A DNA stretch of 64,000 nt from assembly GCA_030435675.1 (NCBI GenBank), contig CM059623.1, positions 16,018,205 through 16,082,204 of the forward strand, written 5' to 3'. Every line of letters begins with the position of its first letter. The first letter of the stretch is position 1. Source of the DNA: Steinernema hermaphroditum. Taxonomy: Eukaryota; Nematoda; Chromadorea; Rhabditida; Steinernematidae. This document shows, piece after piece, positions 24,801 through 34,864 of this stretch. Position numbers and translations under genes: made by a program. The notes beneath the pieces were generated by a model. That model did no database searches, had not been told where the DNA came from, and saw only the letters and a program-made list of their open reading frames with translations.

Positions 24801-27800
24801 CTTTTCCAGATAAAAGAATACGAGAAAATGGAGACGGCTGAGGAGAGATTAACGAAGGCGCGCGAGATCTACGACCATCACATCATGGTTGAGATGTTGG
24901 CACATTCGCATGTATGTAAACGGCGAAAGTGACGAGTGACGGCATGTTAAGCTTAAGAATTACACGAAGGAGGCACTGCAGCACGTGCAGAGGAACTTGA
25001 TGAAGAACAACGTCGCGCCCGATCTCTTCGAGCCGTACGTGATCGAGATCTGCGAGCAGCTGAAACGGGACGTCTTCATGAAGTTCATCGATAGCGACAA
25101 GTTCACGCGCTACTGTCAATGGAAGAACCTCGAGCTGAACATGCAGCTGACGATGAACGACTTCTCGGTGCACAGGATTATCGGAAGAGGTGGCTTCGGA
25201 GAGGTTTACGGGTGTCGCAAGGCGGATACTGGCAAAATGTGAGTTTTGAGATAGCAGCATAACAAATTATTTACGTAATTGCCTTCGTTTTCATGGGAAA
25301 ACCTGTTCATAAAAGATCGCCTATGGAAACGGTGTTTTTGCGTGCACATAAAAAACACTGATACAAAATGAGGACCCCGAGGGGAACCGAACCCGGTACC
25401 GCCCACTTACAAACGCTTTCGCATTGAGCCACACAGACAGTTCAGATCAAAGATCAAACCTTTCTAGTACCACTATGTCTCTGAGGATGGTAGGCCTTGT
25501 GTTTTGTTTCCGCTCTCTTTTCTGAGCACCACTACCGCCGCCCGCAGGTTTATGGTGTCTCCATCCGACAGGCCGCTAGGAAATTACTGAACAACATCAA
25601 CTTTCTCTGCCATTCAACTCATTCATAACCTTTCAGGTACGCCATGAAATGCCTGGATAAGAAGCGTATCAAAATGAAGCAAGGAGAAACACTAGCCCTG
25701 AACGAACGTATCATGTTAAGCCTCGTCAGTACCGGCCAGGACTGTCCATTTATCGTGTGCATGACGTACGCGTTTCAAACATCCGATAAGCTCTGCTTCA
25801 TTCTGGACCTCATGAACGGAGGTGATCTCCACTACCACCTTTCCCAGCATGGAGTCTTCACCGAGTCGGAGATGATGTTCTACGCCGCTGAAGTGATCCT
25901 CGGTCTCGAGCACATGCACAATCGGTCCGTGGTGTACAGGGATCTGAAGCCGGCGAATATCTTACTCGACGAAAACGGACATGTTAGGGTTTCTGATCTT
26001 GGATTGGCCTGCGACTTTTCGAAGAAGAAACCTCATGCTAGTGTGTAAGTCGTTTTTTGTATCTTTGAATTTGAGTCAATGTATCTGATAGGCTTGAGTG
26101 AGTAGCCGGATTTTGCGCTATTCTGGATATACAGTGTGGTCCATAAAGATAGCGTCACCTAATGTTTTTTCCGGTTTCTGGCTTCGTCCTGACTTTGACC
26201 AAAGACGCAGTAGACCGCACTTTGGAGGCCCTCATTGCGTTGATAAGAAATGTCTTATCGAAGAACAAAATTTGATCAGTTCGGTCCTACAGCCCTCTAA
26301 GTTTGCGACGCTTAACATATGCGACGTGGCTCTCCTATCACTAGGAACCCGGGTGTTCCTATCAGCAACCCCTTGTGTTCGCAAATCTAAAAAGGATCTC
26401 GTTTCCCAGAGGATCTTTGACCGCCTACCCGATGATCCCAGGTGCGCTACATCATGTTCCCTGAGTCAATTCATCTGATAGGCTAAAGTGACTGTCCGTC
26501 TTTCTGGGCATGGAGGCCCTCCCAGAGGACCCGACTAGCCGTATTTTGGGGACAGGTTTATGTGGATAAATTAGAACGCATCGGCCATTGACCATGAATT
26601 AGACCTGTCCGGATTTTGCGGTCTTGGGGCATAATGGCCTTCCTTATGTTGATGAGCAACATCTTATCTGATAGGCAATTTGCCACTATCTGTTGATTCT
26701 CCAGTATTTCAAATGTAGGGGTCAGGTTATTGGGAAATGTGATAGCAGCAAGCAATCTTTTATTGAAAAGAACGATATTGCAGGGGAACACACGGATACA
26801 TGGCTCCTGAAGTCCTCGCTAAAGGAGTTGCCTACGACTCCTCGGCCGACTGGTTTTCACTTGGCTGCATGCTTTACAAATTGCTCAAAGGCCACTCCCC
26901 ATTCAGACAGCACAAGACAAAAGTTCAGGTATGTCTACTGCCCTAACATCATCTTCAATTTTGTATTCCCGCCGATTTTAGGATAAAAACGAAATCGACA
27001 AGATGACGCTCACCCAAGACATTGACCTGCCAGAATCCGGCTTCTCGCCCGAATGTCGAGACCTTCTTGAAGGCCTTCTCAAACGTGACGTTCCCGAGAG
27101 ATTAGGCTGTCGAGGAAGGGGACCGCTGGAAGTGAAAGATCATCCTTTCTTCAGAAACATCGACTGGCAAACGGTGTATCTGAGGCGGATGCCGCCTCCT
27201 CTGATTCCTCCGAGGGGAGAGGTCAACGCAGCCGATGCCTTTGATATCGGCAACTTTGACGACGATGAAGTTAAAGGTGTCAAAGTAAGTAGATATAGTT
27301 CTCGCGATTATAAAGTGGAATCTCTTGTAGCTAAGCGAGGCAGATAGCGAACTGTACAAGAACTTCAACATCACAATATCTGAGAGATGGCAAAACGAGA
27401 TTGCTGATACGATATTCGAGGTGGTGAATCAGGACGCCGATAAGTTGGAGTCGAAAAAGAAAGCGAAGCAGAGGAGCAAGATGAGTGTCGACGAGAAAGG
27501 TCAGCTATGATGCATATTTTATTTGAAATCAATGATATTTTGAAGCTAAAAGACCCATCATCCATCAATTTGGGACTTATTATTGTGACTTCAGATTCGG
27601 ACGTGATAGTGCACGGCTACCTCAAGAAGCTCGGCGGTCCGTTTACCTCAGCATGGCAGACCAAATACGGAAAACTCTACCCCAGCAGATTAGAGCTCTA
27701 TCCCGAGTCGCTCAGCGGAAAACCCGAGGTGAGAACTACTATTTGCCCCTCTTGTTATCGATTGCAATTTCAAGCTTGTCTTCATGGACCAAATCGACGA

Positions 27801-28141
27801 CGTCCATTCTGACCTCCAGACAGTAAAGGGCGAAAACGCCATAGTAATAAAGCTCAAAGATGGCTTGAAGGAGGCAAAAGTTATTCTAACCAACTCAGTG
27901 AGTTTGACCATGGATTATGGCACTTATAAGCCGTGTTCAGGACGAGATCTCATTGAAGGAGTGGCACACGTCCCTCCGTACAGCACATCGGGTTTCATCG
28001 GAACTTCTGCAGCGGATGGGTCGCAAGGCGATCAAGATCTACGGCGTCAACCATGACCCGATGCTGTCGGACGCCGAACGGCCTGGCTCCGTCACCAGAG
28101 CTTTCCTCAATCGTGCATCTTCCCTCGACTCGGGCATTTAA
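18828..28141 (+). CDS. grk-2: G protein-coupled receptor kinase, GRK2/3 subfamily
   Basis: Serine/threonine kinase that phosphorylates activated GPCRs at the plasma membrane and desensitises them. Eleven exons join in frame to 710 aa (vertebrate GRK2 is 689): 18828-18940, 24607-24760, 24810-24911, 24958-25238, 25637-26044, 26784-26928, 26982-27284, 27331-27499, 27595-27728, 27775-27897, 27941-28141. The start [19 protein letters not shown] is the receptor-docking helix of GRK2/3. An RGS-homology region spans about 30-190. The kinase domain (about 192-455) has glycine loop GRGGFGEV (~199-206), ATP lysine K221, catalytic YRDLKPAN with D319, and the GRK-typical DLG (337-339) in place of DFG. An AGC tail ([17 protein letters not shown]) follows, then a Gbetagamma/PIP2-binding PH domain from about 559 to 655. 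Exon 6 could end four or six nt earlier or later: GTATGT at 26929 adds VQ relative to vertebrates. Intron 3 is only 46 nt. Confidence 0.96.
19430..19489. repeat. Perfect 30 bp tandem duplication
   Basis: Two identical 30 bp units beginning TATAGACACTTCTGGCTGAT, 19430-19459 and 19460-19489. An inverted AATCAGCCAG just upstream (about 19408) can pair with CTGGCTGATT of either unit, giving a small hairpin. Confidence 0.9.
20041..20640. mobile_element. Candidate non-autonomous element with terminal inverted repeats
   Basis: The left end GGGGTTGCCA followed by AGTCA and GAGTCGA is mirrored by the right end, whose reverse complement begins GAGGAGTTGCCA with AGTCA and GAGTCAA. Internally there are many GAGTCGA/TCGAATC motifs. 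No transposase and no clear target-site duplication were found, so this is tentative. Confidence 0.35.
22690..22930. promoter_or_regulatory. G+C-rich CpG island-like block in grk-2 intron 1
   Basis: About 240 bp of high G+C and CpG in the middle of A+T-richer intron sequence. Frames on both strands are open but arginine-rich and not recognisable. Candidate enhancer or alternative promoter; composition is the only evidence. Confidence 0.3.
23393..24012 (-). pseudogene. Possible broken coding region inside grk-2 intron 1
   Basis: Two adjacent minus-strand frames (23695-24012 and 23393-23749) overlap. The downstream one continues protein-like sequence after a register change near 23745. The first contains [17 protein letters not shown] and [17 protein letters not shown]; the second contains [19 protein letters not shown] and [15 protein letters not shown] recognise no family. 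A ~30 bp direct repeat (GTCGGAGTC...GAATTC) near each end suggests the block could be a mobile element rather than a gene. Confidence 0.22.
25345..25437 (-). repeat. SINE-like tRNA-related element, copy 3 (grk-2 intron 4)
   Basis: Best-preserved copy. On the minus strand TGGCTCAATGCG fits the pol III A box and GGGTTCGGTTCC fits the B box with one mismatch, about 35 bp apart as in tRNAs. A tail ending TTTTTTATGTGC follows. The acceptor and anticodon stems do not fold convincingly, so it is not called a tRNA gene. Confidence 0.5.
26071..26690. repeat. Diverged duplicated modules in grk-2 intron 5
   Basis: 26071-26100 and 26461-26490 share 25 of 30 bases around CTGATAGGCT. GTTGATaAGaAA..TCTTATC near 26240 recurs near 26647 followed again by ATCTGATAGGC. 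The intron therefore grew by local duplication around an inserted Tc1-like fragment. Confidence 0.55.
26131..26230. mobile_element. Tc1-like terminal inverted repeat fragment, copy 2 (grk-2 intron 5)
   Basis: Starts ACAGTGTGGTCCATAAAGAT directly after TATA. It is homologous to 16047-16150 including the subterminal CGGTTT.TGG.TTCG region. No partner end or transposase is recognisable nearby. Confidence 0.6.
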
Positions 28142-28295
28142 TCTTTCCAGTCACATTCCCCTCCACATCCACATGACGTCCCCAACAAGAAGATATATTT
28201 TCTGTTTCCACAGGATGCATATCACCGTTCTCCTTTCCCAGATTCTCTCTCTGTGTGTCTCCCCCGTGTATCACAATGTCATATATGATCTAAGT

Positions 28296-28301
28296 AATAA
28301 A
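28296..28301 (+). terminator. grk-2: AATAAA poly(A) signal of grk-2
   Basis: Canonical AATAAA about 155 bp after the grk-2 stop codon; first on the sense strand after the gene. Confidence 0.7.
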
Positions 28302-28449
28302 GTACGATCAGTGAAATAAGTCACAGATAGGAACACCTGAGACATTACAACGAACGGCAATGCAATAAACCAGATCACTATTTGTCGTAGTAGCAATTGG
28401 CTCTTCATATCAAACTGTGAGATTTCTTCTTCTTTTGGTAGAAGACGGC

Positions 28450-28745
28450 ACGGTGAAGTTGAGTGTGGTGATTGATTCCATCAGCATGTGGAGCAATCGA
28501 AGAATTAACAATGGTCTCCGAAGAACTGCGTTTTGCCATCGTCGTTTTGCATCGTACTGTAAAATCAAATTCGGACATCATCGAAGCTGCCTGAAGCTGC
28601 ACGCGATGGTCGTCAAACGAGTGCTGAATCGATTTGAGGAGACAGACGGGATCAAGAACTATCCCAAAAGCGGAAGACCATCATAGACTCCCTGGAGAGA
28701 GCTCTGGAGCATTATTGAGAAGACACCTTTTGTGAACACCCTGTA
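28450..28745 (+). mobile_element. Internally deleted mariner-like relic
   Basis: The frame carries VVKRVLNRFEETDGIKNYP followed by KSGRPS, the helix-turn-helix and GRPS linker of Tc1/mariner transposases. The DDE catalytic part is missing. The sequence jumps to ACTCCCTGGAGAGAGCTCTG, which aligns with the C-terminal SLERSL codons of the relic at 5389-5892, and ends at AACACCCTGTA. It is thus a deletion derivative of the same family. It lies between grk-2 and the saposin-like gene. Confidence 0.7.
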
Positions 28746-29142
28746 GATGAAGGGGCGGTGAAGCACAGACAATGGAGCGGATCAACGAATCCGCCCTCGC
28801 CACCATCTGAAGCTAACGAATCGCTCCGATAGAAAGAAGGACAAAAGTACACGCGGTCTGTGATAGCCGCACTTCTTGATAAAAAAGCGAACATTCTGGG
28901 ACGTTAGCAACATTTGCCTCGACCGTTCTTCGCTTCTCTTTAATTTTACGGCCAAAATATTGCATTATCACTATTCGATACTTCTTTGTCTTTGGATGGT
29001 CTGATAGAAGTGCAACAATAAAGAAGCCTCGCCTTGGTTTTCGTTGATTTTACGACAATTTTTATCTACTTCTTGTGTCTTTATCACAAAAAGCGATCAC
29101 GCCAGAGCGCGCTATTCTTTGCTCTCTCCCCAAAATTAGCCT
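28746..29142. other. Intergenic sequence, nothing recognised
   Basis: Between the mariner relic and the TATA box of the saposin-like gene I see no coding or repeat structure. Confidence 0.5.
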
Positions 29143-29150
29143 TATAAAAG
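29143..29150 (+). promoter_or_regulatory. TATA box (TATAAAAG)
   Basis: Good TATA match 77 bp upstream of the saposin-like start codon, in the right orientation. Fits a strongly expressed small secreted-protein gene. Confidence 0.6.
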
Positions 29151-29212
29151 GAAGCATCCCGGGTCAAAAAGTCACTTCACCCAACATCCCCGTTACTTTC
29201 ATACACTCCCTG

Positions 29213-29218
29213 TTTCAG
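29213..29218 (+). promoter_or_regulatory. Probable trans-splice acceptor TTTCAG
   Basis: TTTCAG ends one base before the ATG at 29220, the usual position of a spliced-leader acceptor. There is no upstream exon to justify a cis intron. Confidence 0.55.
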
Positions 29219-29219
29219 G

Positions 29220-29540
29220 ATGACTTCTATGCTCTCCACCTTCTGCTTCACCGTACTTCTGGCTGTGGCAACGGCTCAGATCTACGACACCTGTATGCCC
29301 TGCCAGCTCGTCATCCAAACGGCCGTCGAGAAGTACAACTCGGATTTCACGAACGTCAGCGAAATGGATCTGTTTGAAACGCTGTACCCGGCTTGCAACA
29401 AATACTGGGACTATGGAAATCGCTTCCGCTGCGAGATCTTCGTGCGCGACTACTTCGAGGACATTCTCAAGTGGCTTCAGCATGGAGTCGGCCAGGTCCA
29501 CATCTGCGGAATGGTCGGTCTCTGCAACGTCCAGCAGTAA
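29220..29540 (+). CDS. Secreted saposin-like (SapB / caenopore-type) protein
   Basis: Single-exon gene for a 106 aa secreted protein. Residues 1-20 are a signal peptide ending VATAQ. The mature part has six cysteines in the saposin-B order: CxxC near the N-terminus, two central cysteines (ACNKY, RCEIF) and a paired C-terminus (ICGMVGLC). Helix-forming spacing lies between them. Saposin-B folds bind or disrupt lipids. In nematodes the single-domain secreted forms are often intestinal antimicrobial or lipid-binding proteins; which of these applies here cannot be told. TATA box, acceptor and AATAAA (29575) bracket it tightly, so the gene is compact and complete. It has no introns, unlike most neighbours. 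Confidence 0.8.
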   Translation: MTSMLSTFCFTVLLAVATAQIYDTCMPCQLVIQTAVEKYNSDFTNVSEMDLFETLYPACNKYWDYGNRFRCEIFVRDYFEDILKWLQHGVGQVHICGMVGLCNVQQ

Positions 29541-29574
29541 CATTTAGTGTTGTTTTCGTTAGCGATTGAAAATC

Positions 29575-29580
29575 AATAAA
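29575..29580 (+). terminator. AATAAA poly(A) signal of saposin-like gene
   Basis: AATAAA 34 bp after the stop codon. Confidence 0.75.
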
Positions 29581-30822
29581 GCTTGTAGCAAAATACAGAC
29601 CTCCTGTTAATAATTCATAAACCCGGCTGCGTGCGAATTCGCGCCCTCCACACGTATGGACAACGAAATAGCCTCATGGCATGAACTTCGGCGACTGCCA
29701 AAGACGATCTGTAAGCGCCTCTGTTGAGTACAATTCATCCTTGTACAGTCTCACTGTACATTATGATTTACCGCATGTCCATTGTATTCTTTTTGATTTT
29801 TCTGGCCTAACGGTCCTTAACCAAGCACCTTCAGATCACGAAAGGCGACGTGATGTACAGGCTGAGTATGGTATTAATTGTAAAGATATTTTTCGGTATC
29901 AGAGGTCAAAAGCCAAATTGAAGAAAGGGCAACCATCAGTTTCAATGTGTGGAGATAAGGTTTTGTGAAGCAAACGACCTGTATGTCACATTGATGATGG
30001 AAACGGAAAAGGTCAAAAGTCAGTAATAGAGCCTACTATCACCAAATTCGAATGCACAGTGGTGACTACAGAAATGACCGTTTCACACTGTAACAAAATC
30101 GTGGATATTTCCGATTTCTTTTGCGACTCCGACTCAACAATTCTTTTCGTGCGATTGATTGACGTTGAGCGTTTTCTATGTAATTATAATGTCATCACGT
30201 TGGAGATTTCCAATGCAACTCAACCCTTGCACCTATCAGCGAACACTTGTGCTCGGGCTTACACTTTATGTGCATAATCATTCTTTCCTCCCACATGGCA
30301 TTTTTAAGTATAAAAAACCAATAAGCTGGAAAGGATCGAGCATCTCAAAATTTACCCGGTTACCACAGATATCCACCGACAGAAAAGAAATAAACAAATC
30401 GGATTTATTTCGAAAGCAATAAACAAAAAAACAAAGCGGTTCCTGAAATACCGTTTACTGTAACAGTCCGTTGTAGTTGCTGGAAGGTTCTACTCCCAAG
30501 GAAAGAAACACTACAGGGGTCTCCAGATTTCCGTAGGTGTCCGAGCGCCACCAAAGTCCAAATTATTGACACGATCATCGTGAGTGAATTGCGGCATCTC
30601 CGAACGCAACATATGTATGGAAACAACTGATTTTGCATCTAACTTGCCAACACTCCTTTACCACTCACTTTCCAAACTCTCTAACAAACTCTTAAACAGT
30701 TCTCGATCCATAAACAGTTCTCGGATTTCAAACACTTTTTACTTCCGCTTTGGAAAATATAAACAAACTGGAATGATATTTAAAAATTCATTTATCTATC
30801 GAGTTCAGGAGACCGCTCCGAA
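29581..30822. other. Intergenic, no gene seen
   Basis: Short frames at 29681-29968 and 30059-30422 have no recognisable features. The region ends with a pyrimidine-AG acceptor (ending 30808) 14 bp before the next start codon. Confidence 0.5.
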
Positions 30823-33454
30823 ATGTGGCCGAATTTTGTAATCTTCTTCTTGTTCGCGGCATTTTCCTTGCATGTCGGCTCGACGTCCCAATCAAGGAAC
30901 TTAACTTCGCAGGACCTTCTCTATGCCATTCGAAACGGCACACATTGGTTCAATATAGCCGTATCCGGAGAAACTGACATATTCCCGCCTTTTGATGTCT
31001 TCAAGAATTTGGCGCAGGCTCTATACCAATTTCCTTCCACCGAACGGGTAACTTAAGCTACGTTCAACAAAGAATGATTTCATCTCCTTCAGAATCGTGA
31101 AGAAAATGAGGAATATAGAAAACTGCGCTGCGCCATGCTGAAGCTGAGCAAAGCTATCAACAGCAGTTACGAATTCGTTGGATCATTCATGAACAAAAAA
31201 TGGCTGGATGTGAGTTAGCACAATAAGACTATAAGGCAGAAGTCTAAGAAACATATCGATCCTGTGGTGTGCATGGTAATCGAAACAAAACTTGCAGTTT
31301 AGAGGCTTAGAGGCCATAAAATTGCTTTATTTATCGGCGATACAGAATTCAATGTCCTTAAGAGAATCCGGTCCTCCGTTTTGTCTTAAGTCTGCGTATT
31401 AGTTTGCGGGCACGTCAGCAGACTCGTTGATCACTGGTTACGACACACAGCTCAGACGCGAGCCGACTCGAGACGAATTCTTCTACAGTGCCAGAGGTCT
31501 CCGGAATTACCTATCGAAATCCTAATTTTCTGTTTATGACCGACAGACCTTTCCTATCATGAGAATTGGACTTGTACCCGAAATATCTGAGTTCGTCAAC
31601 GAATTCTCGAAAACGAAAAATTTTGCTTCTTTGATGGTCTGTGCTCACTCACGCTGGGACGGGTCACATTTGCATCTGCCTATGGCCTTGATTCTTCGGC
31701 TCCCTGTTCGCACAGCTGTGTCCCCAAAACGCGCATTTCTGTTTTTCACCCTATGCACCGATTTCTCAAACAAATAGCCTTCACAGACATGCAGTAATCG
31801 TTGAATTTCAGTATGCTACCAAGGACATGAACCGGTTCCGCTTTGTAATCTTCAGGCACCTTGTGAAAGCGCCGAGGACTCGCTTGAGGAGAACCCGCAT
31901 TTTAAAGGATATAGTTCTATTTAGAGGCCGCGCGGGAGTGTTTATTGATGTTTATGCCTCAATGTCTGATGAGACTGACGCAATAGTAATGTTTCTCATG
32001 TTTTCAGGTTATCAATCGACCTCAATTTTCAGAATATTAAGTGGTTTTTGTCCCGTATGCACGATGCTGAGGAGTTTCATAGGCGTTCACATTACAGTTT
32101 GGCCGCTTACACGAAATTTGAAGCACTGATTCTCAGGTTGTACTTCGAAGCGGTTCGTTTATCTGATTCAGCCACCTAGTGAATGAAATTCACTGCAGTC
32201 ATTCATGTTACATCTACGCTTGATATACGGCGCCGATGGTCGAACGATAATATGGCCCAAAGATTTAGCAAAAGTTCAAGAAAGCATTGCTGTTATCAAC
32301 AGTACTTTAACTGACGGGAGAAAGCAACAGATGGTAAACCTTTTGTCTATTTCAATTCCGGAATTTTAACTGTTTGTTCATTCAAGGGTCGTGCACAAAT
32401 TTACGAATTACGAAATATTTATTTCGCTATCTAACATGCTACACGTTGGCGCACCCCACATTCAGCCAACGTAGTACGACTCTTTCTCTTTTGTAGTCAA
32501 CTCATTGCTGTTTATTTCCCGAAAATTTGCCTCTCTATCGGGTCGATGCTCTGTCCAAAGGCCTCTTCTAGAGGGGTTCGAGTACGCTTGCATCGGCCAG
32601 TTATCAGACGAAATTCTTTCGGATGATCGCAGAGTCTTCGCTTCCATCACAGGAGAAACAGTTGCATCGTAGTTGCATACATATTCAAAAGTAACGGATC
32701 GTTCATTATGGGGTTCCTGTTTCACATTTCCTTATGATCTGGAATTTGTACTTTAGGTTGGATGGTGGAAAAAAGGAATCATTGCCGGTGCCCAAAAATT
32801 TCTGTCTGCAGCTGAATTCAGGGACTCTGCGAAGCAAGATGCAGCCCTGTGCTTGAAGAACCATTTAGAGGAGAATTATGGCTATTCTTACTGGCCTCAG
32901 AAGGAAGTTCACCGCTTTGGAGTAGTCATTTTCAGCGATTCTTTCGCCTACACTCCTGGGATAGAAGAGGAGTTGAGCGTGGCCTTGTTCTGGTGGGAGG
33001 AACAAAGCGCATATGTGCTCATTTACAAGTCGACCTTTGGAGAGGAAACGTATCATGAGAACAAGCAATTCCATGCTGAACACATCCGTGAAATTGAGGA
33101 CCGTTTCCACAATATCAGTACAACGTAGGTGCTTCTCTACTACCAGCAATTCCTTCATTTTTTAGCGGGTCCTGCTTTCAACTTTTTGACTACACGGCAC
33201 CCGTGGCAAATGCACTTCTACCGGTACTGAACTCGGCTAAGTCACTCAACAACAAGCTTTACTACTTCTGGCTAAGCACCGACAAGCTGAAAGACACAGA
33301 TTGGATCAATGCCGTCGACGTCGGAGTGGCCGGCAGCCCGGTCCAGTCTTTCAACGCGTCCGCTGTTGCAACGTTCGAAGCGGAACTACATGTATCGTAT
33401 TGCTTTGGCCTAAAGACAGCAAAACTTCCCGTTTTGGTATTTGTCGGATATTGA
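30823..33454 (+). CDS. Multi-exon secreted protein of unknown family
   Basis: I recognise no family. The start gives a clear signal peptide (MWPNFVIFFLFAAFSLHVGS), then N-glycosylation sites NLTS and NGTH. Supported exons, all phase-consistent: 30823-31047, 31093-31209, one beginning 31547, 32033-32152 (or from 32008), 32199-32333, 32757-33124, 33166-33454 (stop). Introns of 45, 46 and 41 nt join them. The part between 31580 and 32008 is not resolved: two registers near 31812-31920 look coding and I cannot choose. Recognisable blocks include IKWFLSRMHDAEEFHRR, YGADGRTIIWPKDLAKVQ, HRFGVVIFSDSFAYTPGIEEELSV and WINAVDVGVAGSP. No transmembrane segment follows the leader, so it is probably secreted, about 420-450 aa. 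It follows the saposin-like gene in the same direction, but the 1.3 kb gap argues against an operon. Confidence 0.7.
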
Positions 33455-34864
33455 TGTCCCCTTTGGTATATATGCATCTACTGACACCAATTCCACGTAA
33501 CTGTATTTTTACCGTATGTTCTCTACAGAATTCGATGTTGGGGTCTTTCTTATCTTATTAAATAGTAACGATCAACGGTGGCAGGTCTTCCTCGGTTTCT
33601 TGCTCACAACTGTTTCATACCTAAACTATTGAAATATCAGAGATGCCGAATCGGTGAAATTTCGCGATCAGAACCATCCGTAAAATACATTGGTCGCATC
33701 TACGTCCCGTTCTCAAGGAGTGGTGCGAAGAGATCACAGACAACGAGAGAAAATCGAATGTACATCTCTGGTGACAACCTATTGCATGTTTCCCGGATAG
33801 TTGAGCTGTATTTATAATATCACATCTGTGCACATCGGAACACTTGTTCTGTGCGTTTAGAAAAATGTCAACTCCTACAGCGTCCGTTTCATAAGATGGC
33901 AAAGCTCGTTGCCGGGGGTTCCAGAGAGGCCGTCGTATATATTGGGTTGTTGCATTGAAAATGGCCGATCATTTTTTGATTATTTACTGAAACAAAACAC
34001 TAAGATTTCAGTTAAGGTATTCATCATTCTTATGTACAACTTCAGTCCACTTTATGACCAACATTCGGATTCCTCGTACGTAGAATACGCGAGGTTTAAA
34101 ACCGAAAAATGGTTTTGGCCCGATTTTCGACCTCTTCACCTTATTCTGAGTGGTTTTCTCTGATGTCTTCATTTACGGGCGGTGAGGAATGGTGTGATAG
34201 GCGGCAGAAAAAAGAAATGTTGGTCTTTTCTTAATATGAACGCGGCATGTTTCTTTTAATGTTCGCCAAATTCGCTTGATGTGTTTCCTATACTCACACG
34301 CGTCGCGGCTATGTGACAAATCACCCTGAAGGTTGCTGACGCTTTGAGGACAACATCCCCTTTAAAGAGGCAACTTCAGGACCAAGGATACGTTTCTTCG
34401 ACGCCGATACTTACTCCTGAATTGACTCTAAGCCTCGCTTTCTATTTTCAATTCGTGTTTTGTCCTTATTTCCCTCTCTATTTTCTTATCACATTGTTCC
34501 AATCATGTCGGCAAGGATTGGTCGGGTCGTCCACTCGCGCCGAGACTCCTGAGATATGTGAGGACAGGATCTTTCCGTATTTCTCGGGCTAGTTTATTTG
34601 ACTGGCTCCTTTATGAGCATTGACGCACGGGCTCCAGAAATCAAAATTTGTTTAACCGGTCACTGATCACAAGCATTTAAACCCCTATACCTCCGCACAG
34701 GATGATCGACGATTACGACGCAATCGCAAAGATCACCTTTAAAGATTCCATTGAGCACTTGAACCGGATTGAGTCAGTTGCACTTCGCTCACGCGGCGAC
34801 TTTCCATTGTGTAAAGCGCTGATCTGCATATGTGCACGCGCCACGGGCTACTTAAAGATCGCCG
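33455..34864. other. Intergenic, no gene seen
   Basis: Frames at 33578-33817, 33909-34163 and 34344-34592 show no leader, domain or splice support. A TTG-less frame 34702-34947 overlaps the next gene in another register and is rejected. Confidence 0.5.

Noticed and set aside
25345..25437. tRNA gene
   Set aside because: A and B box motifs are present, but the acceptor and anticodon arms do not pair; better explained as SINE-like.
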